A program made the translations under genes and the position numbers. DNA of 16,158 bases from positions 2,385-18,542 of the forward strand of contig JAODGF010000025.1 in the NCBI GenBank assembly GCA_025464645.1, written 5' to 3'. Every line of letters begins with the position of its first letter. Within the stretch, counting starts at the first letter, position 1. Under the pieces are notes generated by a model. The model ran no database searches, had not been told where the DNA came from, and worked only from the letters and a program-made list of their open reading frames with translations. Positions 1 to 7,392 of the stretch are shown one piece after another. Source of the DNA: Methanosarcinales archaeon (lineage in GTDB: Archaea > Halobacteriota > Syntropharchaeia > Alkanophagales > Methanospirareceae).

Positions 1-1044
1 ATCAACTATGGGGATACATTCCCCGCACTTCGGACATTTATTACCCGCAGTAATTCGATAACTAACCAAATCGAATCCATATCGCTTGATTAACTGCGCG
101 CCGCAACTCGGGCAATAAGTATTTTCATAAGGATGCCCGGGGACATTACCGAGATAGACGTAATTCAAGCCTTCTTCCTTTCCTATTTCCCATGTATGTT
201 CCAGTCTTTCAATCGGGGTTCTTCCTTTGTAAAGACCGAGTTCAAGCGACTTGTAAGCTGGGTAATATTGCGTTACATGCCAGGGAGTATTTTCACCTAC
301 TTCCTTCCGGATTCTCGATGCTATACTCCTCAAACATTCCTCATCTTCGTTCACTCCTGGTATAATAAGCGTAGTGAGCTCAATATGAACTCCTTTGCTC
401 TTCGCTTCCCTTATATTCCGCCACACAAGCTCAACATCGGCACCACAGTATTTCTTCACCGCTTTCGCACAGCCCTTTACATCCACATTCATTGCACCTA
501 ATCCATGCTCCACCAGCAACCTCAGTGCAGCAGCACTCATGTAGCCGTTCGTCACGTATGTATTATAAAAGCCCTCCTTTTTTGCGAGTTCAAAAACATC
601 AAGCGAGTATTCAAGAAGCAAAGTGGGCTCGTTAAAGGATATAGAAGTTCCCTGGCATCCTGCCTCTTTCACCATTTGCACGAATCTTTCCGGAGATACA
701 TAATTACTCCTTGCGGGGTTTGGAACGGATTTGCTAATGTTCCAATTCTGGCACCAGGGGCAGGAGAAATTGCAGCTGTAACTGCCAACCGTTAATGCTT
801 TGCTGCCTGGAAAGAAGTGAAAAAAGGGTTTCTTTTCTATTGGATTCGCACTCATAGAAGAAATATCACCGTATTCCAGAGTATAGAGTTTCCCATCGAG
901 ATTCCGCCGTGTTTTACAGAATCCTAACTTGCCTAATCCAATTTTGCAAAACCTCTCACAAGTTTCGCATCTTACTTCCTTAGATTCGAGTTGCTCATAT
1001 AATAAAGCCACCCTTATACAGGGATTTTCTTGATTCTTTTCCAT
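1..1044 (-). CDS. amrS: AmmeMemoRadiSam-system radical SAM enzyme (AmrS-like), partial
   Basis: My own reverse-strand translation gives 348 codons with no stop; the frame stays open at the left window edge, so the stop is outside. The radical SAM cluster motif CNFSCPWCQNW (CX3CX2C; Cys91, 95, 98) lies in a pflA-activase-like TIM barrel. An N-terminal Cys set (26, 29, 33, 43) and a C-terminal zinc-ribbon pattern (Cys311/314 and Cys337/340) match the AmrS family layout, in which a final CPxCG motif sits close to the C-terminus; probably only a few residues are missing. The ATG directly follows an in-frame TAG and has no Shine-Dalgarno, but a TATA-like element lies about 28 nt upstream, suggesting a leaderless mRNA. 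In many archaea this family occurs with AMMECR1 and Memo proteins; neither is visible here. The substrate is not known to me. The family call is firm, the function is not. Confidence 0.9.
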   Translation of the reverse strand, partial: MEKNQENPCIRVALLYEQLESKEVRCETCERFCKIGLGKLGFCKTRRNLDGKLYTLEYGDISSMSANPIEKKPFFHFFPGSKALTVGSYSCNFSCPWCQNWNISKSVPNPARSNYVSPERFVQMVKEAGCQGTSISFNEPTLLLEYSLDVFELAKKEGFYNTYVTNGYMSAAALRLLVEHGLGAMNVDVKGCAKAVKKYCGADVELVWRNIREAKSKGVHIELTTLIIPGVNEDEECLRSIASRIRKEVGENTPWHVTQYYPAYKSLELGLYKGRTPIERLEHTWEIGKEEGLNYVYLGNVPGHPYENTYCPSCGAQLIKRYGFDLVSYRITAGNKCPKCGECIPIVD

Positions 1045-1066
1045 CTAATTTAATCTAAAATGTACC

Positions 1067-1077
1067 TTTTTTTAAAG
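1067..1077 (-). promoter_or_regulatory. Candidate TATA box for amrS
   Basis: On the minus strand this reads CTTTAAAAAAA, centred about 28 nt upstream of the amrS ATG, with a purine-rich BRE-like stretch before it. This spacing places the transcription start at or next to the ATG, consistent with the absent Shine-Dalgarno. It is a pattern match only. Confidence 0.5.
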
Positions 1078-1130
1078 AGCTTTCTTTTTAAGGAAAGGGT
1101 TACTATCGAGCTATACAAAACAAAATGCGA

Positions 1131-1142
1131 AAAGATAAATTA
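1131..1142 (+). promoter_or_regulatory. Candidate TATA/BRE for topA and possibly the whole downstream series
   Basis: AAAGATAAATTA, preceded by a GCGA purine-rich stretch, is centred about 31 nt before the topA ATG. This predicts a start site around 1164 and a leader of only a few nucleotides. The 124-bp gap 1045-1168 is otherwise AT-rich and holds just this promoter and the divergent amrS promoter. No other strong promoter is obvious before the rpo genes, so this one may contribute to their transcription. Confidence 0.45.
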
Positions 1143-1168
1143 AATCGAATGAGACAGGGCAAAACGCA

Positions 1169-3223
1169 ATGCACTATATAATCACGGAGAAGGGAACAAC
1201 AGCGAAAAAAATCGCAACGATTCTATCGAATGGCAAAGCAAAGCTCAAAAAGATAGGTAATATAGATACGTATGAGTTCGATGGAAAGGTAGTTGTAGGA
1301 CTAAGCGGGCATGTTTTTCGCATGGACTTCCCAACCACATATAATAATTGGAGCAAGGTGGACCCTTTTGAGCTGATAGACGCCAAAATAGTAGCGATTG
1401 CATTAAAAAAGGACATAGTTAAAGCGCTGGCACAGATAGCAAAAGATGCCGATACTGTAACCATTGCAACTGATTACGACAGAGAAGGTGAGTTAATAGG
1501 TGTTGAAGCACTCAAAACTATCAAAAAAGTAAATCCTGCTTTGAGAGTTGACCGGATGCGATACAGTGCAATAACCGAGAAAGATATAAAAGAAAGCTTC
1601 GCGGCGAGAAGTGAAGTTGACTATAACCTGGCGGCATCTGCCGAGACAAGACAAATAATAGACCTGATATGGGGTGCATCTCTGACAAGGTTCATTTCTT
1701 TATCTGCAAATCGGTTGGGTGACGGGTTCTTTTCTGTTGGACGTGTGCAATCTCCTACGCTTGCTCTGCTGGTGGCGAAGGAAAAAGAGATAGAGAAATT
1801 CGTACCCCGCAAATACTGGGAACTACATGCGAAATTAAAGACGGGGAAGGGCGAGATTTTTGTGGTAACGCATGAAAAGCATAAGTTTTGGGAGATAGAA
1901 GAAGTCGAAGAGATAAAATCGAGGATAGAAGCGGTTGAAGAGGGATGGGTTCATGGCGTGAAGACGAAGTTGCGGAATGAGAAGCCACCTGCTCCTTTTG
2001 ATACCACCGGTTTTTTAAGAGCTGCATCCTCTATCGGGTATTCGCCAAAACGTGCAATGAATATCGCAGAGAGCTTATACTTGAGCGGTCTCATCTCTTA
2101 TCATCGCACTGATAATACCACGTATCCCGACACGCTTGATTTAAAGGCGTTGGTGAAGATGTTTCTGGGGAACAAAGAATTCGGTGAATATGCCGAGCTA
2201 ATATCAAAGAAGAAGAAATTAAAGCCAACTGCGGGTAAAAAGAAGACCACTGACCATCCCCCTATACACCCGGTCGCAGAAGCATCTAAAGAGAAAATAG
2301 AGAAGGATGCGTGGAAGATATACGAACTTGTGGTAAGGAGATTTTTAGCTACGCTTTCCGATGCAGCAAAATGGAAGGATACAGAAGTGAAGATAGAGGC
2401 AGGCGGGGAAACATTAGAAGCAAAAGGAAAAGAACTGAAGGAGCAGGGCTTTCTTGCTGTCTATCCCTATCAGAAAAAGGAAGAGTTGATACTGCCAGAG
2501 TTAAAAGAGGGTGAGAAATTGGAAATTGTGGACATAGAAATCGTGGAGAAGGAAACAAAGCCACCGAACAGGATTTCACAAGCGGGGCTAATAAAAAAGA
2601 TGGAAGACCTTGGGCTTGGCACAAAGAGCACGAGGCATGAGATAATTGGGAAGTTATATGAACGTGAGTATGTGCAGGGCAATCCGGTTAAACCCACAGA
2701 AAAGGCATTTGCACTCATTGATTCGTTGGAGAAATATGCAACATTGATAACGAAGCCGGAGATGACAAAAACGCTGGAGCAGGAGATGGACGAGATAAGT
2801 GTGGGAAAGCGGAAGCCAAAGGAAGTTGCGGATGATTCACGAAAGATGCTGAGAGCGGTCTTCGAGGAGATGATGAAGAACCGCGAGGAGATGGCGAAAT
2901 CACTTAAAGAAGCCCTGAGGATGGATAAAATCGTAGGGACATGCCCTGAATGTGGCTCTAATCTTTTATTGATGAGGTCTAAGCGAGGTAATAGATTTGT
3001 GGGCTGCAGTAATTACCCTGCCTGTAGTTTCTCTTTGCCAATGCCAAAGAGCGGAAGGGTGCTTGTGACTGAGAATAAATGCGATGAACATCCTTTTATG
3101 TTTAAGTTAAAGATAATAAAGAAAGGGAAGCGCGCATGGGATTTTGGCTGCCCGTATTGCAATTTCTTGCAGTGGAAGGAAAAGGATGAAGATGACAATG
3201 ATAGAAGAAGAAATCGGGGATGA
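1169..3223 (+). CDS. topA: DNA topoisomerase I (type IA)
   Basis: The 684-aa protein is a type IA topoisomerase, which relaxes negatively supercoiled DNA through a transient 5'-phosphotyrosine link. The N-terminal Toprim domain carries TDYDREG (residues 101-107, the acidic metal site). GRVQSPT follows at 191-197. The active-site tyrosine is predicted as Tyr311 in ISYHRTDNTTYP, with Arg313 beside it. After the core come two Cys clusters: Cys592/595/613/619, a standard topoisomerase zinc ribbon, and Cys638/661/664, a second, less regular one. The tail is highly charged. The start is the first in-frame ATG downstream of a TATA-like element; there is no Shine-Dalgarno, so the mRNA is probably near-leaderless. 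The 3' end overlaps pncC by up to 38 nt, implying co-transcription. Confidence 0.95.
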   Translation: MHYIITEKGTTAKKIATILSNGKAKLKKIGNIDTYEFDGKVVVGLSGHVFRMDFPTTYNNWSKVDPFELIDAKIVAIALKKDIVKALAQIAKDADTVTIATDYDREGELIGVEALKTIKKVNPALRVDRMRYSAITEKDIKESFAARSEVDYNLAASAETRQIIDLIWGASLTRFISLSANRLGDGFFSVGRVQSPTLALLVAKEKEIEKFVPRKYWELHAKLKTGKGEIFVVTHEKHKFWEIEEVEEIKSRIEAVEEGWVHGVKTKLRNEKPPAPFDTTGFLRAASSIGYSPKRAMNIAESLYLSGLISYHRTDNTTYPDTLDLKALVKMFLGNKEFGEYAELISKKKKLKPTAGKKKTTDHPPIHPVAEASKEKIEKDAWKIYELVVRRFLATLSDAAKWKDTEVKIEAGGETLEAKGKELKEQGFLAVYPYQKKEELILPELKEGEKLEIVDIEIVEKETKPPNRISQAGLIKKMEDLGLGTKSTRHEIIGKLYEREYVQGNPVKPTEKAFALIDSLEKYATLITKPEMTKTLEQEMDEISVGKRKPKEVADDSRKMLRAVFEEMMKNREEMAKSLKEALRMDKIVGTCPECGSNLLLMRSKRGNRFVGCSNYPACSFSLPMPKSGRVLVTENKCDEHPFMFKLKIIKKGKRAWDFGCPYCNFLQWKEKDEDDNDRRRNRG

Positions 3224-3686
3224 GCTAAGAAAAAGGGGGCTTAGTATCTCCACCGCGGAATCTTGCACCGGTGGATTGGTATCGCATAGGATAACAAACG
3301 TCTCAGGCAGCTCGGACTATTATAAAGGCGGTGTAATCGCGTATGCGAACGAAGTGAAGGAAAAAATTTTGGGGGTAGCTGGACACATATTGAGAGAAAA
3401 AGGTGCAGTAAGCGCCGAATGCGCGGTTGCGATGGCGAAAGGTGTGAGTTCGCTACTGGGAAGCGATGTTGGAATTGCAACCACCGGCATTGCAGGACCT
3501 ACCGGAGGAACACCGGATAAACCTGTCGGGTTAGTTTATATAGCATTGGCAACAAAAGATTACGTGTATCACGAGAAGCATATCTTCCATGGGGATAGGG
3601 AGGGGAACAAGTGCGAGGCAGCTGATGCTGCTCTTGAGATGCTGAAAAGATATCTATTAAGAAGGGCTCGTAGCTCAGAAAGGTAG
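3186..3686 (+). CDS. pncC: CinA C-terminal-domain protein (nicotinamide-nucleotide amidohydrolase PncC family)
   Basis: This is a stand-alone CinA C-terminal domain, a family that deamidates nicotinamide mononucleotide to nicotinate mononucleotide in NAD salvage. With an ATG at 3186 it is 166 aa, close to the family's usual 160. Signature motifs are STAESCTGG (residues 22-30), GSSDYYKGGVIAY (41-53), GIAGPTGGTPDKPVG (101-115) and HGDREGNK near 135-142. A longer frame exists from an ATG at 3144, but its first 14 residues fall outside the family, so I prefer 3186, with GGAAGG 6 nt upstream; ATGs at 3192 and 3198 are also possible. The start lies inside the end of topA. The last seven or so codons, including the TAG stop, lie inside the tRNA-Lys gene, so the C-terminal ARSSER tail is encoded by tRNA sequence. 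The fold ends before this tail. Confidence 0.88.
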   Translation: MKMTMIEEEIGDELRKRGLSISTAESCTGGLVSHRITNVSGSSDYYKGGVIAYANEVKEKILGVAGHILREKGAVSAECAVAMAKGVSSLLGSDVGIATTGIAGPTGGTPDKPVGLVYIALATKDYVYHEKHIFHGDREGNKCEAADAALEMLKRYLLRRARSSER

Positions 3687-3737
3687 AGCAGCGGGCTTTT
3701 AACCCGTCGGTCGCGGGTTCAAATCCCGTCGAGCCCG
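3664..3737 (+). tRNA. tRNA-Lys (anticodon UUU)
   Basis: A complete cloverleaf can be drawn by hand. The acceptor GGGCTCG (3664-3670) pairs with CGAGCCC (3730-3736), with discriminator G3737. The D stem is GCTC/GAGC (3673-3676/3686-3689). The anticodon stem is GCGGG/CCCGT (3691-3695/3703-3707) around the loop CTTTTAA, placing anticodon TTT at 3698-3700. The variable loop is five bases. The T stem is GCGGG/CCCGT around TTCAAAT. There is no intron and no encoded CCA. The 5' end overlaps the pncC reading frame by 23 nt, and rpoH starts 14 nt after the 3' end. I see no well-placed TATA box 25-35 nt upstream, so co-transcription with topA-pncC followed by processing is plausible. Confidence 0.97.
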
Positions 3738-3750
3738 TTAAGGAATAGCG

Positions 3751-3987
3751 ATGAAGAAAGGAAAGATACTTGAACACGAGTTAGTGCCCAAGCACGAAAT
3801 AATGGAAGAGAGCGAAGTAAAGGAGCTTTTGGATACGTATAAAATAAAAAAGGAACAAATTCCCAAGATTAAAATATCTGACGCGGTTATAAAAGAGATA
3901 AAAGCAGAGGTGGGCGATGTCGTGAAGATAACGCGGCAAAGTAGAATAGCAGGAAAATATATATCTTACCGATTGGTTACCGAATAA
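3751..3987 (+). CDS. rpoH: DNA-directed RNA polymerase subunit H (Rpo5)
   Basis: The 78-aa protein is the archaeal counterpart of the C-terminal domain of eukaryotic RPB5, part of the polymerase jaw. Recognisable segments are LVPKHEIM near the N-terminus, then KIKISDAVIKEIKAEVGDVV, and RQSRIAGKYISYRLV at the C-terminus. Length is normal. AAGGA lies 6 nt upstream of the ATG, inside the 13-nt spacer after tRNA-Lys, so a 3' cut of the tRNA would leave an mRNA that starts with this ribosome binding site. It is the first gene of the H-B-A'-A'' polymerase operon, with 16 nt to rpoB. Confidence 0.96.
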   Translation: MKKGKILEHELVPKHEIMEESEVKELLDTYKIKKEQIPKIKISDAVIKEIKAEVGDVVKITRQSRIAGKYISYRLVTE

Positions 3988-3993
3988 GGAGGG
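3988..3993 (+). promoter_or_regulatory. Strong Shine-Dalgarno for rpoB
   Basis: GGAGGG begins immediately after the rpoH stop and lies 10 nt before the rpoB ATG at 4004. It fixes the rpoB start and shows that this gene uses leadered translation, unlike the apparently leaderless amrS, pcc1 and nucleotidyltransferase genes. Confidence 0.7.
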
Positions 3994-4003
3994 TGCAAAC
4001 AAT

Positions 4004-7000
4004 ATGTTAGACCGGGATGTTCTTTCAAAAGCGTATTTTAAAAGAGAAAAAATAGCACAGCATCAGCTCGACTCGTTCAATTACTTCCTCGAGCACGGCA
4101 TGCAAAGAATAATAGACGAGTTTAGACCAGCAGATAGCGATAAGCAGCCATATACCGGTATAGAAACTTCTATCGGGGGAGAAGACGAAAAAGGGAAGTA
4201 TAAATTGGGAGTGAAGTTTGGAAAGATAAGCGTGGGCAATCCGAAGGCAAGGGAAGCGGATGGCTCTTATGAATCAATTTTCCCTTCACAGGCAAGATTA
4301 AGGAATCTGAACTATGTTGCACCTTTATACCTGGACATGCAGATAGTGAGGAAATACGAAAACGGAGAGATAGAAGAGGAAGAAGAGGAGAAAGAAGTTG
4401 AAATCGGCGAGCTCCCCATCATGCTGAAATCAAAGAGATGTAACCTTTACGGGCTTTCAGAGTCAGAGTTGATTGAAAAAGGCGAAGACCCCCTTGATCC
4501 CGGGGGCTACTTTATCATAAATGGCTCAGAGCATGTGATAATAACGCTGGAAGACCTTGCACCAAACCGGATATTTGTCAATTTCGAAGAGAAATACGGA
4601 AATAAAAGCGTGCTTTCAAAGGTTTTTTCCTTGAAACATGGATTCAGAGTCCCAATAAGAGTAGGAATAAATAAAAAGGGCATACTTGAGGTCTCTTTCC
4701 CCGCAGTAGCCCGAAAAATAGAATTCATAACGCTCATGCGCGCTCTGGGGCTCGAAAGCGACGAGGAGATACTGAAAGCCGTCTCTGATGACCCACAAAT
4801 AGAAAAGTACATCCGTGAGAACATAGAAGAGAGCGAGGTGCATACACAGGAGGATGCGATATCTACACTGGGTCGTAAAGTCGCACCCACGCAGGCAAGG
4901 GAATATAGAGAGAAGCGCATAAATTATATCTTTGACCGTTATTTCCTTCCTCATCTTGATGACCGGATAGCGAAGGCGCATTTCATTGGGAGAATGGCAG
5001 AGGCATGCTATGAGCTTTCTCTGGGAAGGAGAGGAGAGGATGACAAGGACCATTATGCAAACAAAAGGTTGAAACTTGCGGGCGACCTGATGGAAGACCT
5101 TTTCAGGGTCTCATTTACCAAATTGATGCGGGATATGAGGTATCAACTGGAGCGCGCAAATATGCGAAGCAGAGAACTGAAGATTGCAACCGCGATTCGG
5201 TCAGATGTGCTCACTGAGCGGTTATTGCACGCATTGGCAACCGGTAACTGGGTGGGAGGTAGAGCAGGCGTTTCTCAATTATTGGAAAGGAGCAATTATG
5301 TGGCTACCATCAGCCATCTGAGACGGATAATTTCCCCTCTTTCAAGAGCTCAGCCGCATTTTGAAGCTCGTGACCTGCATCCCACACAATGGGGTAAAAT
5401 TTGTCCAACTGAGACACCGGAAGGACCCAATTGCGGGTTGGTAAAGAATTTTTCGCAGATGGTTGAATTATCCGTGGGCATAGACCATGAGAGTTTTAAA
5501 AGCACTTTATATGAGCTCGGTGTTATCCCCCCTGCTCGCTCTTTGCAGATAGATGCGGAAATCAGGACTCGCGTGTTCGTGAACGGTGATTTCATCGGCT
5601 TTTCTACTGAGCCTGAAAGGTTCGTGGACGGAGTGAGAAGAAAGAGAAGAAAGGGAGAAATATCGAATCAAGTGAACATTGCCTATTATAGGGACAGAAG
5701 AGACATCATAATAAATTCCGATCGGGGAAGGGCGAGGAGACCGGTTATAATAGTAGAGAAGGGAAAACCTTTGGTCACAGAATTGCACATCGAAAAACTG
5801 AGAAATGGCGAAATGGAATTTGAGGATTTGGTAAAGGAAGGGGTGATCGAGTATTTGGACGCGGAGGAGGAAGAAAATGCACTGATAGCATTAAACGAAG
5901 AGGATTTAACAAAAGCTGATAGAGACGAATATACGCATCTGGAAGTGGACCCATCTTTGATATTGGGCATCATTGCAGGGCTGATACCTTATCCTGACCA
6001 TAATTCATCACCTCGTAACACGATGGGCTGTGCTATGTTGAAACAATCATTAGGACTGCTCGCTGCGAACTTTAAAACTCGTGCTGATACCCGAACACAT
6101 CTTTTGCATTATCCGCAGAAGCCAATAGTAAAAACGAGGACTGCCGACCTTATTTTGCATGACAAAAGACCATCGGGGCAGAATTTTGTCGTTGCGGTCT
6201 TAAGCTATGAAGGCTATAATATGGAAGACGCATTGATTTTAAACCGCGCTGCGATAGACCGAGGATTGGGAAGGAGTCATTTCTTCAGAACCTATGAAGG
6301 AGAAGAAAGGAGGTATCCGGGAGGCGAGGAAGACAGGTTTGAGATACCGGATACGGAGATTGTGGGTGTGAGGAGCCATGATGCGTATAGTCAACTTGAC
6401 GAAGATGGAATAATAAATTCGGAGGTGGAAGTAGCACCGAATGATGTGTTGATAGGGAAGACAAGCCCGCCAAGGTTCTTAGAGGAAACCACAGAGCTTT
6501 TGAGCCCTTTGGAAAGAAGAGATACCTCTATTTGTACTCGCTCTAACGAACGTGGGATAGTTGATTCAGTTGTACTTATGGAATCGAGTAGCAACAGGCG
6601 ATTGGTTAAGATCAGTGTTCGAGACCAGAAGATACCGGAGGTAGGGGATAAGTTCGCATCAAGACATGGTCAGAAGGGAGTGATTGGACTAATCGTGCCG
6701 CCTGAGGATCTGCCATTTACTGAGGACGGAATCATTCCTGATATGATCATAAATCCACATGCCATTCCTTCAAGAATGACCGTTGGACATGTGCTCGAGA
6801 TGATAGGCGGAAAAGTGGGTGCGTTGGAAGGGAGACGAATAGATGGAACTGCTTTTTCCGGTGAACCAGAGAAGGACTTGAGAGAAGCACTTGCGCATGC
6901 TGGTTTCTCCCCCGCCGGTACGGAAGTGATGTATGATGGAACAACGGGAGAGAGAATAAAGGCAGAAATTTTTATTGGTGTTGTGTATTATCAGAAGTTG

Positions 7001-7381
7001 TACCATCTGGTATCAGCTAAGATGCATGCGCGTGCAAGAGGTCCAGTGCAAATTTTAACAAGGCAACCAACAGAAGGTAAGGCAAGAGAAGGTGGTCTCC
7101 GTTTTGGGGAGATGGAAAGGGACGTTCTTATAGGTTATGGTGCTGCGATATCGCTAAAGGACAGACTATTGGATGAGTCTGACCGCGTTGTTGAGCTGGT
7201 ATGTGGAAATTGCGGCATGATTGCCACAGTAGACAGAAAAACAGGCACAACGTATTGCCCAAATTGTGGCGCGGATACAGATATATATCCGGTAGAGATG
7301 AGTTACGCGTTTAAGTTGCTCCTGGATGAAATGAAGGTGCTGTGTATTGCACCGAGATTGGAATTAGAGGAGGCTGTCTGA
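4004..7381 (+). CDS. rpoB: DNA-directed RNA polymerase subunit B (Rpo2), unsplit
   Basis: The 1125-aa protein is the second-largest catalytic polymerase subunit and carries both the B'' and B' parts in one frame. B'' features include GELPIMLKSKRCNL (135-147) and PGGYFIINGSEHVI near 166-179. The point where methanogen genes are usually split is around residue 550, where the sequence reads through GRARRPVIIVEKGKP without interruption. B' features are EGYNMEDALILNR (about 735-750), GDKFASRHGQKGV (881-893, the conserved switch/catalytic region) and a zinc ribbon formed by Cys1067/1070 and Cys1085/1088. Residues 121-135 form a very acidic EIEEEEEEKE stretch. There is no intein. The start is fixed by GGAGGG 10 nt upstream, and the gene lies 16 nt after rpoH. 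Confidence 0.97.
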   Translation: MLDRDVLSKAYFKREKIAQHQLDSFNYFLEHGMQRIIDEFRPADSDKQPYTGIETSIGGEDEKGKYKLGVKFGKISVGNPKAREADGSYESIFPSQARLRNLNYVAPLYLDMQIVRKYENGEIEEEEEEKEVEIGELPIMLKSKRCNLYGLSESELIEKGEDPLDPGGYFIINGSEHVIITLEDLAPNRIFVNFEEKYGNKSVLSKVFSLKHGFRVPIRVGINKKGILEVSFPAVARKIEFITLMRALGLESDEEILKAVSDDPQIEKYIRENIEESEVHTQEDAISTLGRKVAPTQAREYREKRINYIFDRYFLPHLDDRIAKAHFIGRMAEACYELSLGRRGEDDKDHYANKRLKLAGDLMEDLFRVSFTKLMRDMRYQLERANMRSRELKIATAIRSDVLTERLLHALATGNWVGGRAGVSQLLERSNYVATISHLRRIISPLSRAQPHFEARDLHPTQWGKICPTETPEGPNCGLVKNFSQMVELSVGIDHESFKSTLYELGVIPPARSLQIDAEIRTRVFVNGDFIGFSTEPERFVDGVRRKRRKGEISNQVNIAYYRDRRDIIINSDRGRARRPVIIVEKGKPLVTELHIEKLRNGEMEFEDLVKEGVIEYLDAEEEENALIALNEEDLTKADRDEYTHLEVDPSLILGIIAGLIPYPDHNSSPRNTMGCAMLKQSLGLLAANFKTRADTRTHLLHYPQKPIVKTRTADLILHDKRPSGQNFVVAVLSYEGYNMEDALILNRAAIDRGLGRSHFFRTYEGEERRYPGGEEDRFEIPDTEIVGVRSHDAYSQLDEDGIINSEVEVAPNDVLIGKTSPPRFLEETTELLSPLERRDTSICTRSNERGIVDSVVLMESSSNRRLVKISVRDQKIPEVGDKFASRHGQKGVIGLIVPPEDLPFTEDGIIPDMIINPHAIPSRMTVGHVLEMIGGKVGALEGRRIDGTAFSGEPEKDLREALAHAGFSPAGTEVMYDGTTGERIKAEIFIGVVYYQKLYHLVSAKMHARARGPVQILTRQPTEGKAREGGLRFGEMERDVLIGYGAAISLKDRLLDESDRVVELVCGNCGMIATVDRKTGTTYCPNCGADTDIYPVEMSYAFKLLLDEMKVLCIAPRLELEEAV

Positions 7382-7392
7382 AGCTAAATAAA

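Noticed and set aside
133..795. Plus-strand open frames at 133-501 and 505-795
   Set aside because: They lie antisense to a continuous 348-codon radical SAM gene with all family motifs; their translations show no recognisable domain.
3144..3185. Longer pncC start at ATG 3144
   Set aside because: The extra 14 residues are encoded inside the topA zinc-ribbon region and do not resemble the CinA domain N-terminus.
3684..3686. TAG stop of pncC as a pyrrolysine or readthrough codon
   Set aside because: The TAG is part of the invariant tRNA D-arm, and the CinA domain is already complete before it.
7342..7392. Longer rpoA1 start at ATG 7342
   Set aside because: It adds 17 residues unlike RpoA' while overlapping the rpoB C-terminus; the family N-terminus begins at the ATG at 7393.
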